DNA from: Caprella mutica
Lineage: Eukaryota; Arthropoda; Malacostraca; Amphipoda; Caprellidae
Length of the DNA stretch: 64,000 nucleotides
NCBI GenBank assembly: GCA_947561585.1
Contig: CANNZV010000333.1
Location: forward strand, 248,001-312,000
Reading direction: 5' to 3'
A model generated the notes under the pieces. That model was not told the DNA's origin. It did not search any database and saw nothing but the letters and a program-made list of their open reading frames with translations. Below, one piece after another: positions 1 through 12,700 of this stretch. The stretch's first letter is position 1. Every line of letters begins with the position of its first letter. The position numbers and the translations under genes are program-made.

Positions 1-1560
1 GATTGACCATGAGCGGTGGCCGAGCGTATATACGGCATTGCCTTAATGCCCGGTCACACCGCCCGAACTTTATTGGAGCGTTCCTTGATAGGAGAGAGAA
101 TGAACCGAATTTTGATAACGCTCGTTACCGCGCACAAGAAGGAAAACAAATCGTTATAACGCGACCATTGATACAGACGCGTTCTACGCGTGTGAACGTT
201 GGCTCGATGGGGGTTTATAGTTGGTATAGCGGTATACTGCATTTGACTACGTAGCAGATCGGATAAAATCTATCAGAAATTCTAATCGATTTTAGATAGA
301 TATAGATAATTCAAGTTCATCATTTGAAGGCCAGGTAACACCGGAGGAACTTTGCTGGATCATTTCTGAAGCGAGCACCAAAAATCATCATCGCTTGTTA
401 CCGTTCACCAGAAGGTGGCCTACGTTCAAGCAACGCTGTATACGCTCGATCACCGTTTATGTTCACTCCTATACCGGTCTGAAAATTTGAACTGCCAAAA
501 TATTATGAGCGGTGATGAGCATTAATTTTACGTTACGGCTAAGTTACCCCCGCCCCAACAACAAAACTTGGCACCATTAGACGCAAGTTCGTGGATGTTT
601 ACGTCCGCTAGGACAACACAAAAATCTTAAACGCTTGACCAACCGCTGCTTCGCCAATTTTGCCCGGGTTGTGATTAAACGTTGCGCAAACTTATTTGGA
701 GCGATTGTGAGTGATTCACGCACAGACAAATGATTGCTGGAACTATGCCGGGCGTTGAAGCAGTGATCCTTTCCGGTGATGAACTATGGTTTGGCATTGG
801 TATAGAGGTTGTACCGCTCCATATCGCTAAACCAACGGTCACTATAGCACAAACACTATAGCAACGTCGAATTCACCGGTTCATCGCTATTGCAACAACC
901 AAGTTTTCGGTTGTTTCCCATCTTGTGAGCGAAAAAAATATAAACAATTTTGTTCAAAATCGGAAAAAATATCGAAAACACCGGCTTTGCCAATGAAGCA
1001 TGCGTTGTCATAGCAGTGCACCGATGAAGCCTGAGTTGCCATAGCGTTGCTTATATGGTAGCGAACGTTAGTTTAGCGATAACTCCAGCATCCACAAACC
1101 TGCATCTAGTAGGGCCAAACTTTGACTGGGCATTGCTAGAGCGGTGGTGAACTTTGCCGAAGCTGAAAATTGATTGCTCCTTACCGCTCGCAATATTTTG
1201 TGCTGATCAAAACTTTCGGAGCTGTATATGAGAGACTAAGCGAAGGCCTAGCGCATATAGTGTTACATAGAGTTGCTTTAACGCAGACCAACATTTTTGA
1301 ACGGTAACGAACAGTGGTGAATTTTTTTCACCGCTCAAGGAACGCCCCAACACAATTCGGGGGTGTGACCTTCGCTTTAACAGGAGCCAACTTCTGGTTC
1401 TGGTGAACGGTATCGAAAGGTAAAAAAAATTTTCACCGGTCTACGAACGGTCAGCAAAGTTCAGGGCAGTGTCACCGGGTCTTTGTGAGCGCGAGTTAAC
1501 GACACTCCCCTTATTTCGTACATCTGCGCCATGTATTCCGGGAAAATAAAAGACGATCGA
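1..1560. mobile_element. CpG-rich block with inverted-repeat ends, unclassified
   Basis: This stretch is clearly richer in G, C and CpG than the rest of the window. It has two nested inverted-repeat pairings: CCGGTCACACCGCCCGAAC near 50-68 against the complement of 1457-1482 (GTTCAGGGCAGTGTCACCGG), and 53-87 against 1338-1371 (GGTCACACC...CGTTCCTTG in both). Motifs of the type ACCGGT, GAACGGT and GAGCGGTGA recur throughout, often in opposing orientation. No protein is recognised; the small open frame at 3-254 is probably chance. Possibly a DNA transposon or foldback. Confidence 0.55.
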
Positions 1561-2523
1561 AATACACGATGGTATTATTCAATTATTAATTTTTTTATCA
1601 ACTAATGCTTAATAGAATATCTATTCATTTCATATTGCCACAAATAAAATTACAAACTAATATGGTATAATTCTCAATATTTAAATAAAATTAATAGATT
1701 TCCCTTGTTGATATAGTTATTATTCAACGTGCTAAAAGAATATAATTACCATTGAAACAAGTAACAAGAAAGCACTATTCGTGTGATATCATTTGTTATA
1801 TTGTATACAACTTTTGCTACAAAAAATAACCATTCTTTACTTACTTACATAAATATCCCATGTTCATCCTCTTCAGCTGCGTGTAAACTCGTATACTTTA
1901 TAAAGTCATGGGATTATATTTTTACAGTTACTATGCGTTGAAATTATGGAATTTCATGCTAGAGGTGTTTTTATATTGGATGGGCTGAGTGCCTCATTGG
2001 TGATAGCTTTACTTTAAGCTAAATAAATTATGTAAATAAATCATGTAGATAAGGCAATGAAAGAATTCAATATTGATTAGTTGATATTTATTGAGGAAAC
2101 TAAAGCTTTATTATTTGAACTATTTACGTATCTCAATCTGATTCCATGGAAAATTTCGCTACATTATTAATTAATTTGTGAAATGTAGCAGAACAATCAT
2201 TTTACTAGATTATTTCAATTTATATATCATAAACCGGGTTTCGTCTGGTGTTTATTTTTTTATGAATGAGTTACAGGCTCTCAGTATTGCGCCAGTTATA
2301 CACGGCCGTCAAGGTTCTCCAGTTGTGACTCTTATGCCACTGCTCCTTCGCTTGGTCAAATTTGGGAAGTTATATCATGTACTGTGTCGGTGCATTCTGT
2401 CTATTATTAATCTCACTCTAGATCAGAATAGTGAATAGTTTAAAAAAATACAGATATGTATGCTTCTAGTCTATATTTGTTTACTATTGTTATTTAAACT
2501 TTGTAGCAATATTTTTTCGATTA
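1561..2523. other. AT-rich stretch without recognisable feature
   Basis: The composition falls abruptly to AT-rich at about 1560. No repeat, gene or conserved frame is seen. The frame at 2178-2438 has no recognisable content. Confidence 0.5.
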
Positions 2524-2717
2524 GGGCTGATTCACACCATAGCTCCAGTCACGCTCCGGTCACGATTTGATCACACTCCGGTCCAATATTGTTTAGTGCA
2601 TTTCAGGTAAAGTATTCACACTGGCAGTGACGGTCAGGTCTCGCTTCGGTCAAGATCCAATCAAAAGATATTTTGACGGGAGCGTGATATGACCGGCACT
2701 ACTGGTGTGAATTAGCA
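2524..2717. mobile_element. MITE-like element with GCTGATTCACACCA ends
   Basis: The left end GGGCTGATTCACACCATAG is mirrored at the right by CTACTGGTGTGAATTAGC. Inside are opposing GTCACG/CGGTCA motifs. A related but weaker end occurs inverted at 3160-3203 (GTGACTGTAGC...GAATGAGCC), so the full element may reach 2524-3203. The GGGC...TTCACAC type of end suggests a hAT-like non-autonomous element. A clean 8 bp target duplication was not seen. Confidence 0.55.
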
Positions 2718-3663
2718 ACGGTCCAGTTTTATTATTTGCGTGCTTTTTCTTGAATATTATATATATATATATATATATATTACTTACTTACTTTAGACTC
2801 TAGAGGCTTAGCTATACAGCAAGTTTTACTATGTGAATGCAATTGTGTTTTCAGTGTGGCATGTTTTCTTTTCTCAAATCATTTTCAATTATGGACAGAA
2901 TTTTTGAAAAGTTCCAACAGTCATTCGAAAATAATTGAAAAAATTAGTTTTGTCATCTATTAGATGAGGATACAACGAGTAGATATCCTTCCCACTTCCT
3001 ATCTTTTAGCAAAGGATGAATTCAGAATCTCTTCTTATTTTTTTCTTTTTCTTTTTCTGTTCATCAACAATTAAGCGCAATGATAATCACTGCAAAATCA
3101 GATGATACGGAAGGGACGGGAGTGAGAGCGGACCGTAACCAGACCGAACATGTGAATGCACCAGGATGAGATCGTACCGTGACTGTAGCTATGAATGAGC
3201 CATTATTGTTTATACTTGGAGCTACGGCAAAATGACCAAACATTCAAATTGAAAATCTCAAATGGACATTAGAGATTTTTTCACTTATCAGTTAAATAGT
3301 TAATAAATCTATCGTCAATATTATGTCAGGTCTTCTAATAAATAATATTTTTTTATAGAATTAAATCAACGTTTGCATTTTTAGTATATATAATAATACT
3401 GTATAAATCCTTGAATCCGAACATTCGAGAATTTTGGACTAGAGAGTACTGTTTGGAATCGATGAGGCATTATAAAATCTTTATGATTAATAATATTATT
3501 ATTAATGGTGGGTGTCCATTAGACTTTAATATATCAATAACTTTTCTGGATCTGTACAAAGTGCAGTGTGTTTCTTTCAATACTAAACTCTTTCAATTGA
3601 ACAGATCAGTTATATATTTCTTTGTCCCCTTTTTCAATAGATTCTTGTTTTTATACAAAATTC

Positions 3664-5060
3664 AAAAATAGTTGGAGCAAGTAAAGTTAACAGACTACAG
3701 CTTTTTAACATTAACTTAAAAAAATTCAAGTTTAATTTAAAATAAGTCAAGCTATATTTAAAATAAGTCTAGTTATATTTAAAATTGTTCAACTTTAATT
3801 TTAAATAGTTCAACTTTAATTTTAAAAAGTTCAAGTTTAAAAAAAATTAAAAAAAGTTTAATTTAATACTTAAATTCTATGAGCCCTCGATATCACACAT
3901 AGGAAGCTCTGCACTAATATCATTATATTAGTTGAGATGAGAGAAGTGAGAATTGGAAGATTATGGTGGGCAATGAAAGATTATGGTGGGCAATGAAAGA
4001 TTATTGTGGGCAATGAAAGATTATGGTGAGCAATGAAAGATTACGGTGGGCAATGAAAGATTATGGTGGGCAATGAAAGATTATGGTGGGCAATGAAAGA
4101 TTATGGTGGGCAATGAAAGATTATGGTGGGCAATGAAAGATTATGGTGGGCAATGAAAGATTATGGTGGGCAATGAAAGATTATGGTGGGCAAGGAAAGA
4201 TTATTGTGGGTAATGAAAGATTAGGGTGGGCAATGAAAGATTATGGTGGGCAATGAAAGATTATGGTGGGCAATGAAAGATTATGGTGGGCAATGAAAGA
4301 TTATGGTGGGTAATGAAAGATTTGGGTGGGCAATGAAAGATTAGGGTGGGCAATGAAAGATTAGGGTGGGCAATGAAAGATTAGGGTGGGCCATGAAAGA
4401 TTAGGGTGGGCATTGAAAGATTAGGGTGGGCAATGAAAGATTATGGTGGGCAATGAAAAAGATTAAGGTGGCAATGAAAGATTATGGTGGGTAATGAAAG
4501 GTTATGGTGGGCAATGAAAAGGAATAGGGTGGCAATGAAAGATTATGGTGGGCAATGAAAGATTATGGTGGGCAATGAAAGATTATTGTGGGCAATGAAA
4601 GATTATGGTGGGCAATGAAAGATTATTGTGGGCAATGAAAGATTAAGGTAGCAATGCAAGATTATGGTTTACTTCCATGATCTCATTCCCTCCCATTACT
4701 AATATAATGATTTTAGTGCAGAGCTTCCTATGTGTGACATCGAGGGCCCATAGAATTTTATTTTTAAATTAAACTTCATTTTTTTTAAATTGAAATTGAA
4801 CTATTTTAAATTAAACTTGAACTATTTTAAATTAAAGTTGAACTATTTTAAATTAAAGTTGCACTATTTTAAATTAAAGTTGATCTATTTTAAATATAAC
4901 TTGATTTATTTTAAATATAACTACTTGATTTATTTTAAATCTAACTTAATTTATTTCAAATATAACTTGATTTATTTTAAATTAAACTTGACTCATTTTA
5001 AATTAAACTTGAATTGTTTTAAATTAATGTTAAAAAGCTGTGGACTCCATTAACTTTACT
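3664..5060. mobile_element. Foldback element: tandem-repeat arms around a tandem-repeat core
   Basis: The outermost arms pair: AAAGTTAACAGACTACAGC (3683-3701) with the complement of GCTGTGGACTCCATTAACTTT (5037-5057). Next come arms made of diverged 18-21 bp repeats of the type TTTTAAATTAAAGTTGAACT (right, 4787-5025) and the inverse at 3715-3860. Then a near-perfect inverted pair: 3872-3931 (GAGCCCTCGATATCACACAT...) with 4697-4755. The centre, 3956-4668, is a 20 bp minisatellite. The open frame at 4790-5053 (YFKLNL repeats) is only the arm repeat translated. Confidence 0.85.
3956..4668 (+). repeat. 20 bp minisatellite, about 35 copies
   Basis: Unit GATTATGGTGGGCAATGAAA, mostly perfect, with variants TTGTGGG and AGGGTGGG and a few shifted copies after 4450. 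Forms the core of the surrounding foldback element. No spacers, so not a CRISPR. Confidence 0.97.
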
Positions 5061-6190
5061 AGGTTAAATTCTGTTTCGTCATCTTTACTAGCTTCATTTC
5101 TGGTCCGTTATCTTTGGTTAAATTATTAATATTTGACCAATAATAGGGATATAATTTTGGAATAATAGATACCACATTAAAGGATTTAAGCAGAAGTTTT
5201 TTATACCTATTTTTTACTAGTCGTTCTTAACAACTTCAAAATGGATCATTTGTTTTTCATCAATTCTTTCAATTACTGACAGACAGACCTCATGTGTGAC
5301 GGACAGACCGACATCGTATGTCCTTATATTATAAAGTAAGCGTGACACACAAAATAACACTCACGCTATTGTATAAATATATAGAGTGAGTTTACAAGGG
5401 TTAAATAAATCATGCTCAATCTTTATATCAATATTGAGGAAATAGTTTCGAACTGATATCTACATGGGGTGCAACTTTTTAAATATGATAGAAGATTTCA
5501 AAAGTGGGGAGAGTGGAAGGAAAAAAGGAGAGCTGAAATGTATGTTCGCTTCAAAGAATAATCTGGAGAATATTCTTATATCAATGAAATAAAACAGCAA
5601 AAACATAGTAAAGAGAGATGTGAGGAATGACATACCAAACCCCCCCCCCCCCTCTCTCTCTCTATCTCTCTTGCTGGACATTTTATTATTTCATTGTTGA
5701 ATAGAGTTAGGTGTCTGCCACTCAAAAATTACATATGAATAATGAGGACTGAGAGGGGAAGTGCCTGCTTGGGTATTATGATTGGAATGATCCATTTGTT
5801 ATTTCCTCATCTAATATAATCAATCATAGGGTATGTAAATTGTAAGATCTTGTATTTACCTACAATCCTGTTTAAATTAATGGTAAGGGAAATTCTCTCA
5901 TTAGCTAATTCATTAATCGTTAATGCCCTGAATTAATTTGAGAGTGAAAACAACTATAGTTTTTGTGATACTTTTGTAATATATAGATGAAGAAATCGAA
6001 AAAAATAAAAAATATTCACTATTGTGCTTAACTAATGTAAGCGAATACATGTACTCTGATATATGGAAGAGTTGACTTGTGTTTAACCGGTCGTTTAAGG
6101 AAAATATCTCAAAAAACCTATCCAAATACATCACTTAAAGGGGACTGGTATGTCGTCATAGTGCATATAGGGTTAACATAGCATTTCATC
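5061..6190. other. Non-coding stretch with poly-C/CT tract
   Basis: Holds a C run followed by CT repeats (5641-5670). Otherwise AT-rich, no gene recognised. Confidence 0.5.
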
Positions 6191-6198
6191 ATACCATA

Positions 6199-6480
6199 TT
6201 AAACTAGATTACGTGCACTTGGTAGAGCGAATACCTTCGCCGCCACTTTGACCCATTCTCTCCCAAAATCTAACAAAATGGTTCCTGTATATTGAACAAT
6301 CGTCCCGCCAAGTTTTATGCAATATGGTTCAATACTTTTTGAATTAGAAATGACCATGACCTTGACCTTTGACCATGTCGCTCCCAAAATTCTACCAGCA
6401 GGTCACTGGACATGGACCAATCGTTTCACCAAATTTCAGGTAATTTGGTTGAATTATTTTTCAGTTTGGCGAATGACAAA
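6199..6480 (+). repeat. Interspersed repeat, copy 1 (GACCTTGACCTTTGACC family)
   Basis: Starts near ACTAGATTACGTGCACTTGG, then TAGAGCG...ACCTTCGCCGCCAC, followed by about two rounds of a 100-110 bp unit: CTCCCAAAATCTAAC, GGTTCCTG, CAATCGTCCC, CCAAATTTCAGGTAATTTGG. The same order appears at 26.5, 34.7 and 43.8 kb. This copy lacks the hairpin end present in the others. Confidence 0.82.
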
Positions 6481-9402
6481 TGCCGGGTAAAATATGACCT
6501 TCCGAAAATTTGAGAAAATAACAAACAGTGGATGTTCAATATGAGTTCTTTCCCCGGCACAATATGGAACAGACACATTCCGATATATTAATTGGGTTAC
6601 AGGCATATCAAATCTTTTGTTAATTGAATTAAATTTGCTTCCATTTGATTGGTGGGGCGCAAAAGCCACTTAGTTAATTTGGTTACACCAGAGTTAAACA
6701 TTCAAATTCAGCTTCACACAATTAATGAGAGTAAATCGTCAATATGGAAGTACCTTTTTGGACTATTATAGAAAAGGGGACCTGCTTTTTGTGAAGATCT
6801 AACATAAAATATCATAGAAAATGATCCTAGGAAGATATAATTGCAATGCAGCAGTAAATTAAATATTAACTTCAAATCATTAGAATTATCAATACAAGAC
6901 TATAAAATGTTAACCATGATATAAGAAAAAATAAACATCTTTACCATCGTCCCAATGAAATATCTCCATTTAATATTCGAATAATGAACAATACATAGAT
7001 GTTTTAAATCCCTTCAAAAGAACTGAATGTTGCTTTGAATCAATTTCCTTCCTGGTAATTATTGAAAAATAACAACAGTAACTAAGTTTCTTTCCTGGAT
7101 TAGAGAATCAATTGTAACTAATGTACGAAAACAACTGCAATTTCACCTAAAAGTAGTGTTTAGATTCATTTCTTGGAATATTTAAATCGGTTAGAGACTC
7201 CTTATTTCTCTATTACTTTACAAAAAAATCATTGCATTAAACAATCAATATCAAGTCATGGTTGTAATTTGGTTACCTCCTGTAAGAAAAAAAGGTCGCT
7301 TATACAACACAGAAATATCAAGAAGATAGACGTTCATTTATGATTACATTTAAAATAATCATTATATTTTAGTACAAATTAGTATGTTATGAGATATTAG
7401 TTCTAACGCACAATGAAGTGAGTATTCAATAACTAGAAATTTAATGGCTTGACACAATCGATCTGAATGATTTAGTAGTGAAGAGATTTCTGTTGAATAT
7501 TAGAAAGGTTTGGTTAGACAAAGACAGTAACTGTCGCTATACTTGTCTCGTTAAAATGAGAACACGGTACATTGTATTGATTAGGTATTCATAAAGAGAG
7601 ATATATATCATACATTGATTGACTTTAAGGGTCATTTTTATGAGTTGTAGCTCTAAACTGCTGATAAATATCTAAATTGCAATTTAGATAGTACAGTGAA
7701 GTGAATAAAAGCGGAAAAATCAATTTAATTAATAAAATGAAGATTTACTGAAAAATTATCAATCTAATTCAAATAAAAGTTCAAATTATTTAAAAAGTAT
7801 TATATAATCAAGTAATTAAGTAAGCATTGAATCTATCCGTCAATGAATTTACATTTTGAACTATAATCATTTGTTGCTGTTTTACTCACTAGTAATTTGC
7901 ACAATCTTTTCTCTATATTTTCATTCCCATTTTCTCTTTGCTATTTCCTTCTTCACCTATTCTAATCTGTTTTTGAGAAGATAAGGGTGTATGTCTCACT
8001 ATAATCAGTTAAATGTAACCCTTAGCGATTTAGTGAGTGTGAGAGAATTTGTACCTCGCCAAGCTCCGTAGAGAGTGGCAAGCCCCGCCCATACAGTAAT
8101 ACCTTAGAAATATTCATTTCCTATCTTTCCTTAGTACTTCTATTTCAAATGGAAAATTATTCTTTTGCTCTACCAATGGATGTGTAAATACCAAATGAAG
8201 GTTTTTATGAAGAAAAAATATTAAAAAGTTAATTCGAAAAGATTTTATAAGAGCTCTAGTGAGAGCTGGTTCTGGCGCGCCAGTGGCATATGTTAGTGAA
8301 CAAACTTTTGAGGACTAGGTTACTAGGGATGAATGTAAATACATTGCAATGGCAATACATGTACCTACATGGCGGTGATGGTAAACAAGAAATCTTCTAC
8401 GTATAGTTATATCTCTTTGTAAGTGAATTACTTTTGAATTCTTGTATCTAAGTAAATTGAATTCATTTTACTTTAAACTGTGACTTAATGAACCATAACT
8501 ATTTCAAATGATACACGCCAGAGAACAAATTCGTGATTGGCAAATATTAAATCTTTTGGAAATTAAATACGGAAACAAGGACAGAATGAACCACTTTCAA
8601 CGGAAGATTACTTCAACTGTTAAGATAACAGTCAAATCCACCCTGGAGATAAGAGTTCAAGTATTAACTGAGTAACTCTTAATGTTCAAACTTTCTAACT
8701 CCAATTTACAGTTCAATAATAATACTGAAATGTCATATCTTACAAGGAATAGCAACAATACATTCTGTTCTATATCTCTTACCATCGAGAGAAAATATGG
8801 AATATAAATTTTCGGTAAAATACAGAAAAAATAAATTTAAAAAAATACTAACTGATATATTAGTCAGATTTCTTAGCCATGTATTGGTGGGAATAATATC
8901 ACTATTTCATTTGCATTATTACATGATAAAATGGAATGGATTTTAAAAAAGTTATAAAATAGAGTATCTATAAATAAGTTTATGTAATAATTGTCTTTTT
9001 ACCATTATTCTAAGTTGATACATATATTTTGTTATCTTATTAGCTATCGAATTTAAACATTTTACTGACTATAACTTCAAGCAAAATAATATGAGAGTAA
9101 ATTATTCGGCTGAAACCAGCTGCTAATATTTAATGATAATTATCACTATAATTTTTCTATATTTCAGAGTAAAAGTTATCACCAACTTTATGATCCTTTC
9201 TTATCGCAAGCAAGTTAAAAAGGATTTCAGCTCTATGAAGTTATAACGATAAGTAAGTTTGCTATAAAGGATATTCTTAGTGTTATCTCGTTAGTTCTTC
9301 TAAAGCCAATGGTGATAACTATTGGGAAAACATAACGGCCTGATTTCTGGTGAGAATTATTGACAGTTGTGAGTAATGAGGAAAGAGAAATGTTAGAAAG
9401 GG
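6481..9402. other. AT-rich intergenic stretch
   Basis: No gene, long repeat or RNA recognised. A short perfect palindrome CTGGCGCGCCAG lies near 8272-8283. A slightly GC-richer patch at 8040-8100 has no recognisable content. Confidence 0.45.
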
Positions 9403-9404
9403 AG

Positions 9405-9701
9405 TAGAGATGTACTTAAAGTACTAGAGTAGAGATGTACTTAAGTACTAGAGTAGAGATGTACTTAAGTACTAGAGTAGAGATGTACTTAAGTACTAGA
9501 GTAGAGATGTACTTAAGTACTAGAGTAGAGATGTACTTAAAGTATTAGAGTAGAGATGTACTTAAGTACTAGAGTAGAGATGTACTTAAAGTACTAGAGT
9601 AGAGATGTACTTAAAGTACTAGAGTAGAGATGTACTTAAAGTACTAGAGTAGAGATGTACTTAAAGTACTAGAGTAGAGATGTACTTAAAGTACTAGAGT
9701 A
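9405..9701 (+). repeat. 22/23 bp palindromic minisatellite, 12 copies
   Basis: Unit AGTAGAGATGTACTTAAGTACT. Each 22 bp unit holds the perfect palindrome GTACTTAAGTAC; a 23 bp variant has one extra A (TTAAAG). Copies 2-5 and 7 are 22 bp, copies 1, 6 and 8-12 are 23 bp, so each length has spread as a block. Confidence 0.96.
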
Positions 9702-12700
9702 AGATAATAAATTCGACAGAAGTGAGCTTTCTCTCTCAGAAATTCAGGCCGAGATATATGAAAAATAGAAGTGAATTTGTCATTTATGAAAGGTCTATAT
9801 GGAAGAGTCACTTCTTTCATCCAATATCACAAACTTCTTGTCAATGTACCACTCCATCGAATTCTGAGAGTTATTTCAGTTGAATCCATTTAATTAGCAC
9901 GCCTGAAATATTAAGGTACACTTGGAATGAAGTAGTGCGAATATTTTTATGTATTGCTTTCAAATTGGATCACGAATTATAGATCTTAGTCTTCATTTCA
10001 AATTAGTTGCTTCATATACACTATACAGTTTTGAATATGAGCTAATTCTACAACGACTGACAATAAAATCAGGACTCACAACTCACTTTTTACTAAGGAG
10101 CTTTGTATTTATTCAATTTAGTCTTATTGAAATAAATCATGTTATTAAAAAGAACAATTTCTAGAGATCTTGATCGTAATTGTGTCAGAATCAGTAATGG
10201 TATATTGAAAGAGTCTGTGGAATTTTAAGACTGTTTTGTAGTTATTTAGCTAATATATTGTTAGGAATTTATTATAATTTTATAACTATTAATAGTTACA
10301 TAAAGTTCGTTGAATGAACACATCCATAATTATATAATCAAACCAAACACCACCGTTCACATGGTTATATATATTGCATTACTAGTTGATGGAATTGTTC
10401 AAGTATTTTCTCCAATGTCTCCTGCCAAGCTATTTATATTAAAGCCTGCTTCAAGTCGTCAGCAGGACTCGGTATTTTTTCATAAGTATTTGCTTCAAGC
10501 CTTTGCGAAAAGTCTACAGGATTTAAGACTAGAAAGTTTTTAAGCTAAATATCTTTCGACTTCAACTTGTAAAATTGTCACTGCACCATTTTTGTAACAA
10601 ATTTTTATAGTGTGAATGAAGTGGTACCGACTTGTTTGAATGCACATAATGTGTCATAACCAAAATATAACATTGCCTCAAAGAAATTGTTCGTTATTTT
10701 ATGAGTTAATTTTGATACTCTGAACAAAATGAACAAAATGACTCAATTCTGACGGCTGGTCATGTCATGATATAAGGTATATAAACGTATGCTATTACGT
10801 CCCCTATCTTCAATTTAGATCAGAGTTCCTTCCACATACTTGAGCCTCTCCACCTGCATTAACTTTAGTACTGCGTTTATACTCAGAGTGCTTGCTCAAC
10901 TAATCGGAACAATGTAGGTATGTGTATGCATGCATTCAAACTAACCTCCCCCCCCCCCTCACCCTCCCCACCAATTCTAATATCTTATAAATTGTATCGC
11001 TTACAATATTAAATTGGAGCAAATTGATCACGGAAATTGTGGTCGCAATCAAATTAATTCGAACTGTTCTGAATTCAAAATAAATTAATTTCAATTGAGG
11101 CGCTTGGATTTCACTTGTCCGTTATGCAATTGATTAATAATGCTATGTAGGTCATTGATTGATTGATTGATTGATTTACCAATGAATGCTGAGATTGCTT
11201 TCGTCTTCCTCCTTCCAACTCATTCTATGCCGTTAGATGGTTTCCTCCTAGCAATGTGTGTTCATGAATACCAAACTGTTCATCTGTTTGCAAACTTTGC
11301 TGCAAGTTATAATTGATCAATGGAATTAATATTAAGCTTCAAAATGAATTGACATGAAACGAATTACTACAATAATGCAGTTCCATCTTAATGATTTCAG
11401 TGAATTATTTGTTTATAGTTTTACTTAATTTTAATTACAATTTCCATGGGTCAGATATTGAGCTAATTATTACTGCTTAGTGTATTAAATAGATATTGCT
11501 GTTTGTTGTTATTCATTTATACATAAATTATTGAATTATCTAATATAAATGATTTATCAATTAGTTTTAATAACAAATTAATTATTTTTCATTACCATAG
11601 GAAGTACCTAAAAGCTTTTGCTAGACTGCCTATAATTATTTACTTCTCATACAGTTTTCTGGATCGAATATAATGCCAGTAACAATTTACTCTTTGTATC
11701 TAATGTCATTTTGTGAGAAGTAAAAAGATAACAATGATAGTTGTCTTCCGTTTGTTCTGGATGATAAAATTTAATTCTCTATTTTTGGACAAAAGGAGTA
11801 TGTACCTCAAGCTTGTGAAACAATAGGTTAGAGTATAACTGGGGAAGTTTTCTCTTCACTATTGCTACTGGAGTTGAAAAAGAAACATTTAAAATATATC
11901 TGCTCTATAAAAATATATATATATATATATGTATATATATTCTATAATGCACACATTTAACCCATATAGAAAATTATTGTGGGTCACCGAAAACATAAAG
12001 AAACACCCCACAATTTACTATGGTCGCAATATCTAAATTTCTCTTTTTCACTTTGAATAAATTAATAATTTGCAAATAGTGATACTAATTAAAAGGCATG
12101 AAGTGAGTAGTTGTTCAAAGTTTAATGTGAATGATAAGAAAATTAAGAGTGCGAGTCTGTCTTTACTAACCTGTTTATCAAATAAACAGAATGATATGAG
12201 ATTATTAGGTCAGCTTATTATAGAGGACTAAAAAATAATCAAGCATCAAATTTTGGAAATTTTAAAATGTAATTACATTCGATATACCACTAAAATGAAC
12301 ATTTTGTACTCCATCCAAAGTGGTACAATCCACTCTACAATACAACTATACTTGGAAAAGAGTCAACTCGAACCAGTAAAGGGTATTCTTTCCATTATTT
12401 ACACTTTTTTATTCTTAGAAATTATTCACCGAACAAATTATTTGTCATTAATTACACCATAGAACATAAAACAAATAGAATAATAATTGGCACTTACAAC
12501 ATTCAAAATATTTGATTGTTTTTGGTAAGATCTTTCTTTCGATAATTAGGTCCTGAAATTGTCAAACATGTTATGTCTGCTTTCGAATGAACTAATGACT
12601 TACAGTTATCAACACTTTTCTAGAAGTTACTCTTAGAATGTAATGTATAAAAAGATTTATTACTTCTTAATTCAATAAACTCGTTAAAAGCAACAAGTCA

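Noticed and set aside
3..254. 83-codon frame at the window start
   Set aside because: Short, no conserved content, overlaps the inverted-repeat end of a CpG-rich element.
3956..4668. CRISPR-like regular repeat
   Set aside because: Head-to-tail 20 bp units with no spacers, in a eukaryotic context.
4790..5053. YFKLNL repeat frame
   Set aside because: Arm repeats of the foldback element.
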